A stretch of 64,000 bases of DNA from positions 1 to 64,000 of the forward strand of contig NZ_FNIA01000014.1 of the NCBI RefSeq assembly GCF_900103505.1, given 5' to 3'. The stretch is from Haloarchaeobius iranensis. GTDB taxonomy: Archaea; Halobacteriota; Halobacteria; Halobacteriales; Natrialbaceae. The position numbers and the translations under genes are program-made. The stretch's first letter is position 1, and every line of letters starts with the position of its first letter. The notes beneath the pieces were generated by a model that was not told where the DNA came from, searched no databases, and saw nothing but the letters and a program-made list of their open reading frames with translations. Positions 23,120 to 32,250 of this stretch are shown one piece after another.

Positions 23120-24748
23120 TCAATCGTGTCTAAAGCACCGCTGGCCGGTCATGACCATCGTCATCCCGAGCTCGTCGGCGGCCTCGATGACCTTGTCGTC
23201 GTTCTTCGAGCCACCGGGCTGGATGACCGCCTCGACGCCCGCCTCGGCGGCCTTCTCGACGGCGTCCGGGAACGGGAAGAACGCGTCGGAGCCCATCACG
23301 GCACCGTCGGCGGACTTGCCCTCGGCGTCGCGTTCGGCCTTCATGGCGGCGATCTCGACGGCGTCGACCCGGGAGACCTGGCCGACGCCGAGGCCGACCG
23401 TTTCGGTATCCTTCGCGAACACGATGCCGTTGGACTTCACGTGCTTCTGGACCTTCCACGCGAACAGCATCGACTCCAGCTCCTCCTCGGTGGGCTCGCG
23501 CTCGGTGACGACCTCGAGGTCCCGACGGGTCACGGGTTCGAGGTCGCGCTCCTGGACGAGCGTGCCGCCGACGAGGTCCTTGCTGGTCATCGGCTCCGAA
23601 CGGTCACGGAGGTCGGCCGGTTCGCAGCCGAGGTCGAGCACGCGGAGGTTCTTCTTCTCGGTGAGGGTCGCGAGCGCGTCGTCGGTGTATCCGGGGGCGA
23701 CGACGACCTCCTTGAACGAGTCGATGACGAGTTCGGCGGTCTCGGCGTCGCACTCGCGGTTGAGCGCGACGATGCCGCCGAAGGCGGACTTCGCGTCGGT
23801 CGCGAGCGCGTCGGCGTAGGCGTCGGCGAGCGCGTCGGCGGTGGCACAGCCGGCGGGGTTGGTGTGCTTGATGACCGCCGCGGCGGGCTGGTCGAACTCC
23901 TTGATGAGGTTCAGCGCGCCGTCGGCGTCGTTGTAGTTGTTGTACGACAGCGCCTTCGCGCCCTCGTTCAGCTGGTCGGCGTGGACGACGCTGGGCTCCT
24001 CGGCGGTGTAGTCGGCGTAGAGCGCGGCGTCCTGGTGGGGGTTCTCGCCGTAGCGCAGGTCCGCGTGGCGGTCCTCGCCGACGACCCGACGGACCGGGAG
24101 CGGGCCGCCATCGTCGCCGTCGAGGGCGACGTCGTTCGACTCGACGTCGACCGTGGCGCGACCCTCGGCGAACCACTTCACGGCGCGCGGATAGGCTTTG
24201 AACTCGCCCTCGTACAGCACGCGCTCCTTCAGGCTGTCGCGGTCGTCGCCCTCGTAGACCGGGACGGGCTCCTGCGTGACGATGGGGCCGCCGTCGACCT
24301 CGCTCTCGACGACCTCGCCGTCGTCGTCGGTGGCGTCGGTGACGACGTGGACGGTGCAGCCGACGGTCTTCACGCCGGCGTCGAGCGCGTCGCCCCAGGC
24401 ATCCATGCCGGGGAACGAGGGGAGGAGGCTCGGATGGACGTTCAGCGTCGTCGGCACCTCGTCGAGGAACGTGTCCGAGAGAATGCGCATGTAGCCGTCG
24501 AGGCAGACGAGGTCGAACTCGTGGCCGTCGAGCGCGTCTAGCACCCGTCGCTCGTGGTCGCGACGGGACTCGTCGTTCGCGAGCGGGACGACCTCGGTTG
24601 GGATGTCGCGCTCCGCTGCGGCGTCGAGCACCGGGGCGTCGGGGTCGGTCACGAGCACGACGGCGAGCTCGGCGCCGCCCGGTTCGAGGTCGTCGATGTG
24701 CAGGAGGTTCCGGCCGCGGTTACCGGCGAGGCCAGCGATGCGTGTCAT
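23120..24748 (-). CDS. purH: PurN-PurH fusion: GAR and AICAR formyltransferases
   Basis: A 542-residue bifunctional enzyme. Residues 1 to ~205 are a PurN-type formyltransferase (GNRGRN near the start, 'NVHPSLLPSFPG', 'DGGPIVTQEPVPV'). From ~225 to the end is the AICAR transformylase half of PurH ('GENPHQDAALY', 'KHTNPAGCA', 'FFPFPDAVE', 'IQPGGSKND'). The IMP cyclohydrolase domain is absent, as usual in haloarchaea, which use PurO. The start at 24748 gives MTRIAGLAGNRGRN; the longer 24808 reading crosses the promoter. Divergent from purB, fitting shared purine control. Confidence 0.92.
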   Translation of the reverse strand: MTRIAGLAGNRGRNLLHIDDLEPGGAELAVVLVTDPDAPVLDAAAERDIPTEVVPLANDESRRDHERRVLDALDGHEFDLVCLDGYMRILSDTFLDEVPTTLNVHPSLLPSFPGMDAWGDALDAGVKTVGCTVHVVTDATDDDGEVVESEVDGGPIVTQEPVPVYEGDDRDSLKERVLYEGEFKAYPRAVKWFAEGRATVDVESNDVALDGDDGGPLPVRRVVGEDRHADLRYGENPHQDAALYADYTAEEPSVVHADQLNEGAKALSYNNYNDADGALNLIKEFDQPAAAVIKHTNPAGCATADALADAYADALATDAKSAFGGIVALNRECDAETAELVIDSFKEVVVAPGYTDDALATLTEKKNLRVLDLGCEPADLRDRSEPMTSKDLVGGTLVQERDLEPVTRRDLEVVTEREPTEEELESMLFAWKVQKHVKSNGIVFAKDTETVGLGVGQVSRVDAVEIAAMKAERDAEGKSADGAVMGSDAFFPFPDAVEKAAEAGVEAVIQPGGSKNDDKVIEAADELGMTMVMTGQRCFRHD

Positions 24749-24925
24749 ACTCGAAGTGGGTCCGTCGCGGGGCAAAGTAGTTGCGGTCCGAACCGAGATT
24801 CTATGCATCTACCGACATACTCGGTGGCCCGAGGGGACGACAATATACACATTCTTGCATAAAACGGCGGCTCGACGGGGAACACATCCGACACGCTTTT
24901 TCCGGGTCGGAGAGCAGTGACGCGT

Positions 24926-26305
24926 ATGCCCGACCCCCTCGACGCCGTCTCGCCGCTCGACGGTCGCTACGCCGGTCGCACCCGTCCGCTCGCGCCGTAC
25001 GCCAGCGAGTCCGCGCTCCTGCGCGCTCGCGTCCACGTCGAAGTCGAGTACCTGCTCGCGCTCGCCGACCTCGACGCCACGCCGCTGTCAATCGACGACG
25101 ACCAGCGCGCCGCGCTCCGCTCGCTCTACGAGGACTGGGACGGCGAGGACGCCCAGCTCGTCAAGACCATCGAGACGGAGGGGTACGAGGACCTCTCCGC
25201 GACGAACCACGACGTGAAGGCCGTCGAGTACTTCGTCCGGCTCAACCTGCCCGACGGCCTCGACGCCGCGCAGTGGATCCACTTCGGCCTGACAAGCGAG
25301 GACGTGAACAACCTCGCGCACCGGCTGCTCGTCCGCGACGCCGTCGAAGACGTGCTCCTCCCCGAACTCGAGTCCGTCCGCGAGACGCTGACCGGGATGG
25401 CCCGGGAGTACCGCGATGTGCCGATACTCGCGCACACGCACGGCCAGCCCGCCACCCCGACCACCTTCGGGAAGGAGTTCGCCGTCTACGCCGCCCGGCT
25501 GGGTCGCGCCGAGGCCCGCCTCCGGGCCGCCGCCGAAGAGATCACCGGCAAGCTCGGCGGGGCCTCCGGCACGCTCGCGGCTCACGTCGCCGCCTACCCC
25601 GACGTGGACTGGCGCGCGTTCAGCCGCGAGTTCGTCACGGACCTCGGCTTCGAGCACGAGCCCCTGACGACGCAGGTCAACCCCTGCGACGACCTCGCCG
25701 CCGTCTTCGACGCCGTGCGGGGAGCGAACAACGTCCTGCTCGACCTCGACCGCGACGCCTGGCTCTACGTCTCCAAGCGGTATCTCGGCCAGGAGGCCGC
25801 GGCGGGTGAGACCGGCTCGTCGACGATGCCCCACAAGGTCAACCCCATCGACTTCGAGAACAGCGAGGGCAACCTCTCGAAGGCCAACTCCGACCTGACG
25901 TTCCTGGCGGACTACGTCACGACCTCCCGGCTCCAGCGCGACCTCTCGGACTCGACGGTCAAGCGCAACATCGGCGCGGCGTTCGCCCACTGCCTCGTCG
26001 CCTACAGCAAGACCCAGAGCGGGCTCGCGAAGGTCGTCCCCAACGCACAGGTCGCCCGCGACGACCTCGAATCCACGCCCGAGGTCATCGGCGAGGCCGT
26101 CCAGACCATCCTGCGGCGCGAGGGCGACACCGCGGCCTACGAGCGCGTCAAGGAGCTCACCCGGGGGAAGCGCGTCACCATCGAGGACTTCCACGACCTG
26201 TTCGACGACCTCGACGTGGACGAGGAGGTCCGCGCGGAACTCAAGGCGCTCACGCCGGCCGGCTACGTCGGCGTCGGCAGCGAGCTGGTCGACGAGCTGG
26301 AGTAG
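24926..26305 (+). CDS. purB: Adenylosuccinate lyase PurB
   Basis: A 459-residue fumarase/aspartase-superfamily lyase that splits SAICAR and adenylosuccinate in purine synthesis. N-terminal 'PLDAVSPLDGRYAGRT', middle 'HTHGQPATPTTFGKEF' and the signature loop 'GSSTMPHKVNPIDFEN' (~290) are all present. A GTG at 24917 in frame would add three residues. Divergent from purH over a 177-bp region. Full length and unbroken. Confidence 0.95.
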   Translation: MPDPLDAVSPLDGRYAGRTRPLAPYASESALLRARVHVEVEYLLALADLDATPLSIDDDQRAALRSLYEDWDGEDAQLVKTIETEGYEDLSATNHDVKAVEYFVRLNLPDGLDAAQWIHFGLTSEDVNNLAHRLLVRDAVEDVLLPELESVRETLTGMAREYRDVPILAHTHGQPATPTTFGKEFAVYAARLGRAEARLRAAAEEITGKLGGASGTLAAHVAAYPDVDWRAFSREFVTDLGFEHEPLTTQVNPCDDLAAVFDAVRGANNVLLDLDRDAWLYVSKRYLGQEAAAGETGSSTMPHKVNPIDFENSEGNLSKANSDLTFLADYVTTSRLQRDLSDSTVKRNIGAAFAHCLVAYSKTQSGLAKVVPNAQVARDDLESTPEVIGEAVQTILRREGDTAAYERVKELTRGKRVTIEDFHDLFDDLDVDEEVRAELKALTPAGYVGVGSELVDELE

Positions 26306-26309
26306 CCAG

Positions 26310-26909
26310 CTACGCCGTCAGCCCCCTCGCGACCGCCCGGATGACCAGGTCCCGGGTCTCCCGGTACCGGTCCCGGCCGATGTCGTCCCGGTGCAGCGTC
26401 AGGAACGACACCGAACGGATGGCGTTGGCGACGACCTCCGGGCTCGGACCGTCGACCTCCCCCGCCTCGTACCACGCCTCGACGTACGGCAGGAAGTACG
26501 CGAGGCTCTCCTCACGCTCCTCGCGCAGTTCCGCCTCGGTGTGCTGGTCGCGGAGGCGGTCCAGCTCGTCGGCGTCCATCACCAGCTGGTGCAACAGCGG
26601 GTTCGTCTCGATCTCGTCCATCAGGCCCGTGAGGAAGCCGACGATGGCGGTCTCGGGGTCGTCGTACTCCTCGAACGGTCCGAGCAGCTCCGGCAGCAGT
26701 CGCTCGCCCTCGCGGTCCAGAATCTCCAGGTAGAGCTCCTCCTTGGAGTCGAAGAACTGGTAGAACGTGCTCGTGGCGATGCCGACCGGCTCTGTGAGGT
26801 CGGCGAGGGTCGTCTTCGACAGACCGTAGCGGCTGAACAGCTCGCGCCCCTCGACGACGAGCTGCTCGCGGATGCGCTCACGTTCGGCGTCGCTGAACCC
26901 GCCGCTCAT
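26310..26909 (-). CDS. TetR-family regulator of the ABC exporter
   Basis: A 199-residue TetR repressor: N-terminal HTH ~12-55 ('GLSKTTLADLTEPVGIATSTFYQFFDSKEELY'), followed by an all-helical ligand-binding domain. The start ATG (26909) overlaps the permease end by 4 nt, so it is the last gene of the exporter operon. A 23-bp inverted repeat over the operon's TATA (28664-28686) is a candidate binding site, implying autoregulation and drug- or metabolite-induced export. Confidence 0.88.
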   Translation of the reverse strand: MSGGFSDAERERIREQLVVEGRELFSRYGLSKTTLADLTEPVGIATSTFYQFFDSKEELYLEILDREGERLLPELLGPFEEYDDPETAIVGFLTGLMDEIETNPLLHQLVMDADELDRLRDQHTEAELREEREESLAYFLPYVEAWYEAGEVDGPSPEVVANAIRSVSFLTLHRDDIGRDRYRETRDLVIRAVARGLTA

Positions 26910-27694
26910 GCGATGTCCTTCCGGCGGAACAGTTCGCGACTGGCCAGCACGAGCACGAGCGTCGTACCGAGCAGGACCGCGGCCCCCTGGAGGTCCCACT
27001 GGCCGCGGACCAGGATGGCCGTCGGGTCGTAGTATCGCGTCGGCGAGACCGCCCCGAGCCACGAGAACTCGGTCCCCGAGGTGACCGAGTCGACGAGGAA
27101 CAGCCCGAAGACGACGCCCACCGCGGCGCGCTGGGCGATGCTCGCCCGGTCGACCGCGACCGACGCGAGGAGCCCGACCGCCGCCGACGCGAGCAGGTAC
27201 GGGACGGACAGCAGGTGCACCATCACGAGGTCACCGACCGCGATGGACTCGCCGATGGCGAGCACACCCGCGTAGACGACCACGGGCATGAGCAGGTTCA
27301 CGAGCAGGATCGGCACGAGCATCGACGCGAACTTCTCGACCAGCACCCGCGAACGAGTGACCGGCAGCGAGAGCGTCATGTCCATCCTGTCGTGCTCGAC
27401 GTCGTCGGCGACGAGCGATGCTGCGCTGTACGCGACGTACAGCCCGAGCAGGAGGACCCACCCGAATGCGTAGAGCTCGCTCGCGAGGAACCCCTCGATG
27501 GTGCTCAGCGACTCCACGCCGAACGCCTGCCGGAGCGCGGGCGGCCACGCCTCGACGTACTCGTCGAGGTTCACCTCGGCCGTGATGGTCGGGAACATCC
27601 AGACGTAGAGCGCGGTCAGGAGCCCGAGTCCGACGGTCAGCGCGCCCGCACCCTTGATGCGACGGCGGCCGTGGTACCACGCGAACTCGAACAT
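26906..27694 (-). CDS. ABC-2 type exporter permease
   Basis: A 262-residue integral membrane protein with about six hydrophobic segments (starting ~20-38, 78-100, 125-150, 158-180, 188-205, 232-252) and no signal peptide, typical of ABC-2 permeases paired with DRR/CcmA-type ATPases. Starts one base before the stop of the ATPase gene (27694). With the neighbouring ATPase and TetR regulator it forms a drug- or lipid-type exporter; the substrate is not evident. Confidence 0.82.
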   Translation of the reverse strand: MFEFAWYHGRRRIKGAGALTVGLGLLTALYVWMFPTITAEVNLDEYVEAWPPALRQAFGVESLSTIEGFLASELYAFGWVLLLGLYVAYSAASLVADDVEHDRMDMTLSLPVTRSRVLVEKFASMLVPILLVNLLMPVVVYAGVLAIGESIAVGDLVMVHLLSVPYLLASAAVGLLASVAVDRASIAQRAAVGVVFGLFLVDSVTSGTEFSWLGAVSPTRYYDPTAILVRGQWDLQGAAVLLGTTLVLVLASRELFRRKDIA

Positions 27695-28644
27695 CAGACC
27701 GCCACCCCCTCGTCGTCGTAGAAGCGCATGAATATCTCCTCCAGCGGTGCCTCCTCGATGTCCAGTTCGAGCACGTCGAAGTCGTCCACGAAGTCGACCA
27801 GCGTGTTGAGGTCACCGGTGAAGGTGAACGTGAGTTCGGTCGCGGTCGACGCGACGGCACCACTCCCACCGGCCGCCGCGCCCGCCGCGACGGCATCGAC
27901 CGGCTTGACAGAGACGTCGTGGGCCCCGTCCAGTGAGACCTCGCCCGCGTCCACGTGGTTCGCGACGCGGAGCCGGACGAACTTCCCGCTCCGGTCGAGC
28001 AGCGCCCCGACGCGTTCGACGGTGACGATGCGCCCATCGCGGATGATCCCCACCCTGTCGCAGACCCGTCGTACCTCGCTGAGGACGTGCGAGGAGAGGA
28101 ACACGGTCACTCCCTGCCTCGTCTCCTCGCGGATGAACTCGTTGAACCGCTGCTGGACGAGCGGGTCCAGCCCGGCCGTCGGTTCGTCCATCACGACGAG
28201 GTCGGGGTCGTGCATGAACGCCTGGACGAGCCCGAGCTTCTGCTTCTGGCCGGTCGAGTAGCCACGAATTTTCCGCCCGACGGGGACGTCGAACAGGTCG
28301 AGCAGTTCCGCGCGGCGCGAGTCCCCCTTCACCGACGCGTGCAGGTCGAGTATCTCGGTCCCGGTCGCCGTCTCGTCGAAGCCGGGGTTTGACGGCAGGT
28401 AGCCGACCCGCTCTTTCGCCTCGACGAGTGCGGCCTCGTCGCGCACGTCCGCACCGAGGACCGTCGCCGTCCCGGATGTCGGCGACTGGAAACCCATGAT
28501 GGTCCGGATGGTCGTCGTCTTACCGGCCCCGTTCGGACCCAGGTAGCCGAACGTCTCGCCCACCTCGACCTCGAACGACACCGCGTCGTTGGCGAGCACG
28601 TCCCCGTACTCCTTCGTCAGCCCGTTCACCGTTATCGCGCTCAT
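27694..28644 (-). CDS. ABC exporter ATP-binding protein
   Basis: A 316-residue ATPase: Walker A 'GPNGAGKTTTI' (~38-48), Q-loop region, signature-like 'YSTGQKQKLGL' (~134), Walker B 'LVVMDEPTAGLDPL' (~155) and switch His in 'LSSHVL'. The last ~100 residues form a C-terminal extension that includes a Gly/Ala-rich insert near 252-267, common in CcmA/NodI-type exporters. First gene of the operon; leaderless, about 28 nt from a TATA embedded in an inverted repeat. Confidence 0.9.
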   Translation of the reverse strand: MSAITVNGLTKEYGDVLANDAVSFEVEVGETFGYLGPNGAGKTTTIRTIMGFQSPTSGTATVLGADVRDEAALVEAKERVGYLPSNPGFDETATGTEILDLHASVKGDSRRAELLDLFDVPVGRKIRGYSTGQKQKLGLVQAFMHDPDLVVMDEPTAGLDPLVQQRFNEFIREETRQGVTVFLSSHVLSEVRRVCDRVGIIRDGRIVTVERVGALLDRSGKFVRLRVANHVDAGEVSLDGAHDVSVKPVDAVAAGAAAGGSGAVASTATELTFTFTGDLNTLVDFVDDFDVLELDIEEAPLEEIFMRFYDDEGVAV

Positions 28645-28663
28645 TACTCGGGACTTCGATAGG

Positions 28664-28686
28664 TGAACTGATAAATATTCTGTTCA
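28664..28686 (-). promoter_or_regulatory. Candidate TetR operator over the exporter promoter
   Basis: TGAACTGA (28664-28671) and TCTGTTCA (28679-28686) are inverted arms matching at 7 of 8 positions around TAAATAT, which is the TATA element for the gene starting at 28644. Binding here would block transcription initiation. Confidence 0.55.
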
Positions 28687-28943
28687 GATATTTTTGAAGC
28701 TCTCAATGTGTTCCTGGGGCGTATTTAGAGTGCTTCTTCGTCGAAGATTATCTGGCAGAATAAGTATACCCCACCACTCGGCAAGCGTTGGGTGGACGAG
28801 GGTTCAAATGCCAGCAGGCGACCAGACGCGGCGTGGTCTGAACACCACCGTTCCGTGGCCTGGGCGGGAGCGTGGCACACCCGGGACGGAGACGCTCGTG
28901 CCGCCTGTTCGCCACTCGAAACGGCGAGCGACGGCGCCGCCGT
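28687..28943. other. Gene-free stretch between exporter and lysine operons
   Basis: No gene recognised. The text contains a T-loop-like GGTTCAAATG at 28801-28810 but no surrounding tRNA cloverleaf. It probably includes the 3' end of the lysine operon transcript and the exporter promoter flank. Confidence 0.3.
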
Positions 28944-30059
28944 TCAACCGACGAGCGCGTCGACCGCAGCCGTCACCACCGCCGCCGCCTGCTCGACGGC
29001 CTCGACGGTGACGTACTCCCGCGGGGCGTGTGCGACCGCACCCCCCTCGTCGGCCAGCACCCCCGGGCCGAAGACGACCGTCGGCGCGTGCTCGGCGAAG
29101 TAAGATGCCTCCGTCGCCGCGGTGAACGGTCGGACCTCGCCAGCGCCGGCCTCCCGCATCGCCCGCACGACGGCAGCGTCCTCGTCGGTCGCCCACGGTC
29201 CGAGGAACGGCGTCTCACGGTCGGTGAAGGCGAAGTCGACACCGACATCGTCGGGCACCGCCGCGCGGAGGTGCGCCAGCAGCGCCGCCTGGAAGCCGTC
29301 GGCGGTCTCGGGTGGGACCGACCGGCGGTCCACCACCAGTCGTGCCCCAGCTGGCACCTGATTCGTCGCCGTTCCGCCCTCGACGGTCGTCGGCGTGAGC
29401 GTCGCCTCGCCGAGCTGTGGGTGCTGACCAGGCGCCTTCTCGCGCTCGTCGAACGTCGCCAGCGCGTCGAGCACCGGTGCGAGTGCGCCCACGGCGTTCA
29501 CGCCAGCGGCAGGCTCTGCAGCGTGGGCGTTCTCGCCCGAGAGCGTCACCGTCCCCTGGAACCGGCCCTTGGCAGCGGTACAGACGTCGAGGGCGGTCGG
29601 CTCGCCGACGACGACGGCGTCCGCGTCGGCGATTGCGGGGACTGGCCCACCGTCGTCCCCCGTGACGAGGTGGTGCGCGCCGGTCGACAGTACCTCCTCG
29701 TCGGGAGTCACCGCCAGCGTCACCCGCCCGTCGCCGGGCTCCGTTGCCAGAAAGGCCGCGAGCAGCGCCGCAAGCGGCCCCTTCGCGTCGCAGGAGCCGC
29801 GCCCCCGAATCACGCGAGCCTCGGCGTCGTACTCGTAGGGAATGTGCGGCTGGACGGTGTCGATGTGCGTGTTCAGAACGACGTGCGGCTGCCCCGAGCC
29901 GCGTGTCGCGAGCACGTTGCCCGCGTCGTCGACCGTCGCGTCGACACCGTGCGTCTCGATCTCGTCCGCGAGGAGCGTCCGCATCTCGGAGACGTCCTCG
30001 TGTGAGGCGACCGGTACCGCCCGGTGCAGGAACTCGACGGGGTCGAACGCCTCGCCCAT
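28944..30059 (-). CDS. dapE: M20 family succinyl-diaminopimelate desuccinylase (DapE-type)
   Basis: A 371-residue zinc-dependent amidohydrolase. Metal ligands are visible in 'NTHIDTV' (~65), 'GRGSCDAKG' (~86-94) and 'TPDEEVLS' (~117). M20 enzymes also include ArgE and LysK; the position as last gene of a lysine operon after dapF supports removal of the succinyl group from N-succinyl-LL-DAP. Its ATG overlaps the dapF stop by one base. Confidence 0.85.
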   Translation of the reverse strand: MGEAFDPVEFLHRAVPVASHEDVSEMRTLLADEIETHGVDATVDDAGNVLATRGSGQPHVVLNTHIDTVQPHIPYEYDAEARVIRGRGSCDAKGPLAALLAAFLATEPGDGRVTLAVTPDEEVLSTGAHHLVTGDDGGPVPAIADADAVVVGEPTALDVCTAAKGRFQGTVTLSGENAHAAEPAAGVNAVGALAPVLDALATFDEREKAPGQHPQLGEATLTPTTVEGGTATNQVPAGARLVVDRRSVPPETADGFQAALLAHLRAAVPDDVGVDFAFTDRETPFLGPWATDEDAAVVRAMREAGAGEVRPFTAATEASYFAEHAPTVVFGPGVLADEGGAVAHAPREYVTVEAVEQAAAVVTAAVDALVG

Positions 30060-30937
30060 CAGTCGGCCGCCGGCGGCGTCACAGGCACCTCGCCGTCGAA
30101 CTCGTGCGCGACGGGACCGTAGAGGACGGCCGGGCCGTCGTCCGGCACCTCCACGCGGAGGTCCCCGCCCGGGGGCGAGACGGTGACGACGTCGTCCTCG
30201 CAGCGTCCGAGGTGGGCTGCGACGGCGGCGATAGCCACCGCACCGGTGCCACAGGAGAGCGTCTCACCCTCGACGCCACGCTCGAACGTGCGCTGGTCGT
30301 AGCCGCCGTCGTCGCGTGGCGCGGCAAACGTGACGTTCGCACCCTCGGGAAAGACGTCGTGGTGGCGGATCGGCGGCGCGTCGGACTCGAGGTCGACCGC
30401 GTCGACGTCGTCGACGAAGACGACCGCGTGCGGCACGCCCGTGTTGATACCGGTGACGGCGTAGCCCTCGAGCTGGCCCTCGACGAGCGGCTCGTCGCGG
30501 TCCAGCGGAACGACCTCCGGTGCGAAGGAGGGCTCGCCCATCTCGATGGCGACGAGGTCGTCGCCGTCGGCGACGGGGACCCGGCGTGCGTGCCGGGTGC
30601 CCGCCTGGGTGTCGATCATGACCTCGCTCGCGCCGGTGCGGGCCATCGCCCACTCGGCCGCGACGCGGGCGCCGTTGCCGCACATCTCGGCGGTCGAGCC
30701 GTCGGGCTGGACGAGCGTCATGACGACGCGGGGTGGGCTGTACTTCTCCTCGAGCGCGAGGAAGAGCACGCCGTCCGCGCCGCGTCGCTCGTCGCCGTCG
30801 ATGCCGTCGGTACGGTCGCAGTGGTGTGCCGCGAACGCACCCCGGTTTGGGACGTACTCGTCCGCGTCGACGACGATGAAGTCGTTGCCGGTGCCGTGGT
30901 ACTTGCCGTATCGTACGTGTCGTTGTGAGATGCTCAT
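30059..30937 (-). CDS. dapF: Diaminopimelate epimerase DapF
   Basis: A 292-residue epimerase converting LL-DAP to meso-DAP. The two catalytic cysteines are in 'EMCGNGARVAA' (~85) and 'LSCGTGAVAIA' (~231), with 'KYHGTGNDFIVVDA' at the N-terminus. Start ATG 30937, overlapping lysA by 4 nt. A much longer frame in the same register is an artefact of high GC. Complete. Confidence 0.93.
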   Translation of the reverse strand: MSISQRHVRYGKYHGTGNDFIVVDADEYVPNRGAFAAHHCDRTDGIDGDERRGADGVLFLALEEKYSPPRVVMTLVQPDGSTAEMCGNGARVAAEWAMARTGASEVMIDTQAGTRHARRVPVADGDDLVAIEMGEPSFAPEVVPLDRDEPLVEGQLEGYAVTGINTGVPHAVVFVDDVDAVDLESDAPPIRHHDVFPEGANVTFAAPRDDGGYDQRTFERGVEGETLSCGTGAVAIAAVAAHLGRCEDDVVTVSPPGGDLRVEVPDDGPAVLYGPVAHEFDGEVPVTPPAAD

Positions 30938-32250
30938 TCTGGTACCTCCGGTCTCGTGACGTCGGCGAGCGTCTCGCGCCGTCGCGAGAGCGTCGCCCTC
31001 CCTGCCGCGATAGAGACCGTGGCTGGTCGCGGGCGGGAGTTGTAGTGGCTCGCCATCTCGTAGCCGTACGCGCCGGCGTTGCCGACGGCGAGCGTATCGC
31101 CGCGCTCCGGGGCAGGGAGCGGGCGGTCCGTACAGAACGTGTCCGAACTCTCGCATATGGGGCCGGCGACGGTCTGGGCGACCGTCTCGCGGCCGTCCGC
31201 GGAGCAGTTCCGAATCGCGTGGTACGCGCCGTACATCGCGGGGCGCGCGAGCGTCGTCATGCCGGCGTCGACGCCGGTGACGACGGTGTCGGGCGCCTCC
31301 TTGACCGTGTTGACCGTGGTCAGGAGCACGCCCGCGTCGGCCACCATGTAGCGGCCGGGCTCGACCCGGAGCGTCGCGTCCACGTCGCCGAGGGCGTCGC
31401 GGGTGGCCGCGGCGACGGCGTCGAGGTCGAGGGGGTCGTCGTCCTGGTGGTAGGGGACGCCGAAACCCCCGCCCACGTCGACGAACTCCAGGTCGAACGG
31501 AGCCTCGCGAGCGAGGTCGCCCATCCGACCGACGAGCTCGCGGTGGGCCGCGAGGTCCTCGGCGTCGCTGATGCCCGAGCCTGCGTGTGCGTGGACGCCG
31601 ACCACGTCGAAGTCGTACCCGTCGGCGGCGTCGAGTGCATCGAGTGCCCGGTCGTAGGGTACGCCGAAGGTTGCGTCGCCGCCGGTGCGGACCTTCTCGT
31701 GGTGGCCCGCCCCGACGCCGGGCGTGACCCGCAGGCAGCACCGGCCGTCGTAGCCGCGGTCTGCGAGTCGGTCGAGCGTGTCGAGCGCGCCGACCGTAAC
31801 CGTCAGCTCGGGGTGCTCGCGCCAGCGGTCGACGACGAGGTCGAGGTCGCGTGCCGGCGGGTTGACCGCCGTGTACTGGATGCTCTCGGCGGGAACGCCG
31901 GCGTCGAGCGCCCGGAGCACCTCGCCGGCGCTCGCGCACTCGACGCCTGCTCCCTCGTCGGCGAGCGCGGCGAGCGCCCGGGGGAGCGCGTTGGCCTTCG
32001 CGGCGTAGTAGACGTCCGCGTCGGGGAACGCCGCCGCGAGCCTGCGGTAGTTCTCCCGGACGCGGTCGAGGTCGAGGACGTACAGCGGGCCACCGAAGTC
32101 GGTGACGAGGTCGCACAGAACGTCGGCGTCCCAGTCGTCGAGCCGACGGATGTCCGGGCCACCGTCGGCGGCGGGGCCGTCGTCGAACGGCGCGCCGGTG
32201 GACGGGTCGTCACCGGCTTCCCGGTCGTTCCGCGCGACCTCGCCGTTCAT
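30934..32250 (-). CDS. lysA: Diaminopimelate decarboxylase LysA
   Basis: A 438-residue PLP enzyme (alanine-racemase fold type III) making lysine from meso-DAP. The PLP lysine is in 'VYYAAKANALPRALAAL' (~85), followed by 'VDVGGGFGVPY', 'VEPGRYMVADAGVL', 'ICESSDTF' and 'GAYGYEMASHYNSRPRP'. The N-terminal ~40 residues are an acidic haloarchaeal extension. It overlaps dapD (upstream) and dapF (downstream) by 4 nt each. Confidence 0.93.
   Translation of the reverse strand: MNGEVARNDREAGDDPSTGAPFDDGPAADGGPDIRRLDDWDADVLCDLVTDFGGPLYVLDLDRVRENYRRLAAAFPDADVYYAAKANALPRALAALADEGAGVECASAGEVLRALDAGVPAESIQYTAVNPPARDLDLVVDRWREHPELTVTVGALDTLDRLADRGYDGRCCLRVTPGVGAGHHEKVRTGGDATFGVPYDRALDALDAADGYDFDVVGVHAHAGSGISDAEDLAAHRELVGRMGDLAREAPFDLEFVDVGGGFGVPYHQDDDPLDLDAVAAATRDALGDVDATLRVEPGRYMVADAGVLLTTVNTVKEAPDTVVTGVDAGMTTLARPAMYGAYHAIRNCSADGRETVAQTVAGPICESSDTFCTDRPLPAPERGDTLAVGNAGAYGYEMASHYNSRPRPATVSIAAGRATLSRRRETLADVTRPEVPE

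Noticed and set aside
23060-24541. A 493-codon plus-strand frame over purH
   Set aside because: Antisense to a complete PurN-PurH fusion; no protein-like features.
28761-28830. Possible tRNA, because of GGTTCAAATG
   Set aside because: No acceptor stem, D-arm or anticodon arm can be folded around it.
30059-32116. A 685-codon single gene covering dapF and part of lysA
   Set aside because: Only the last 292 codons are DapF; the upstream part is Arg-rich shadow of lysA in another frame.
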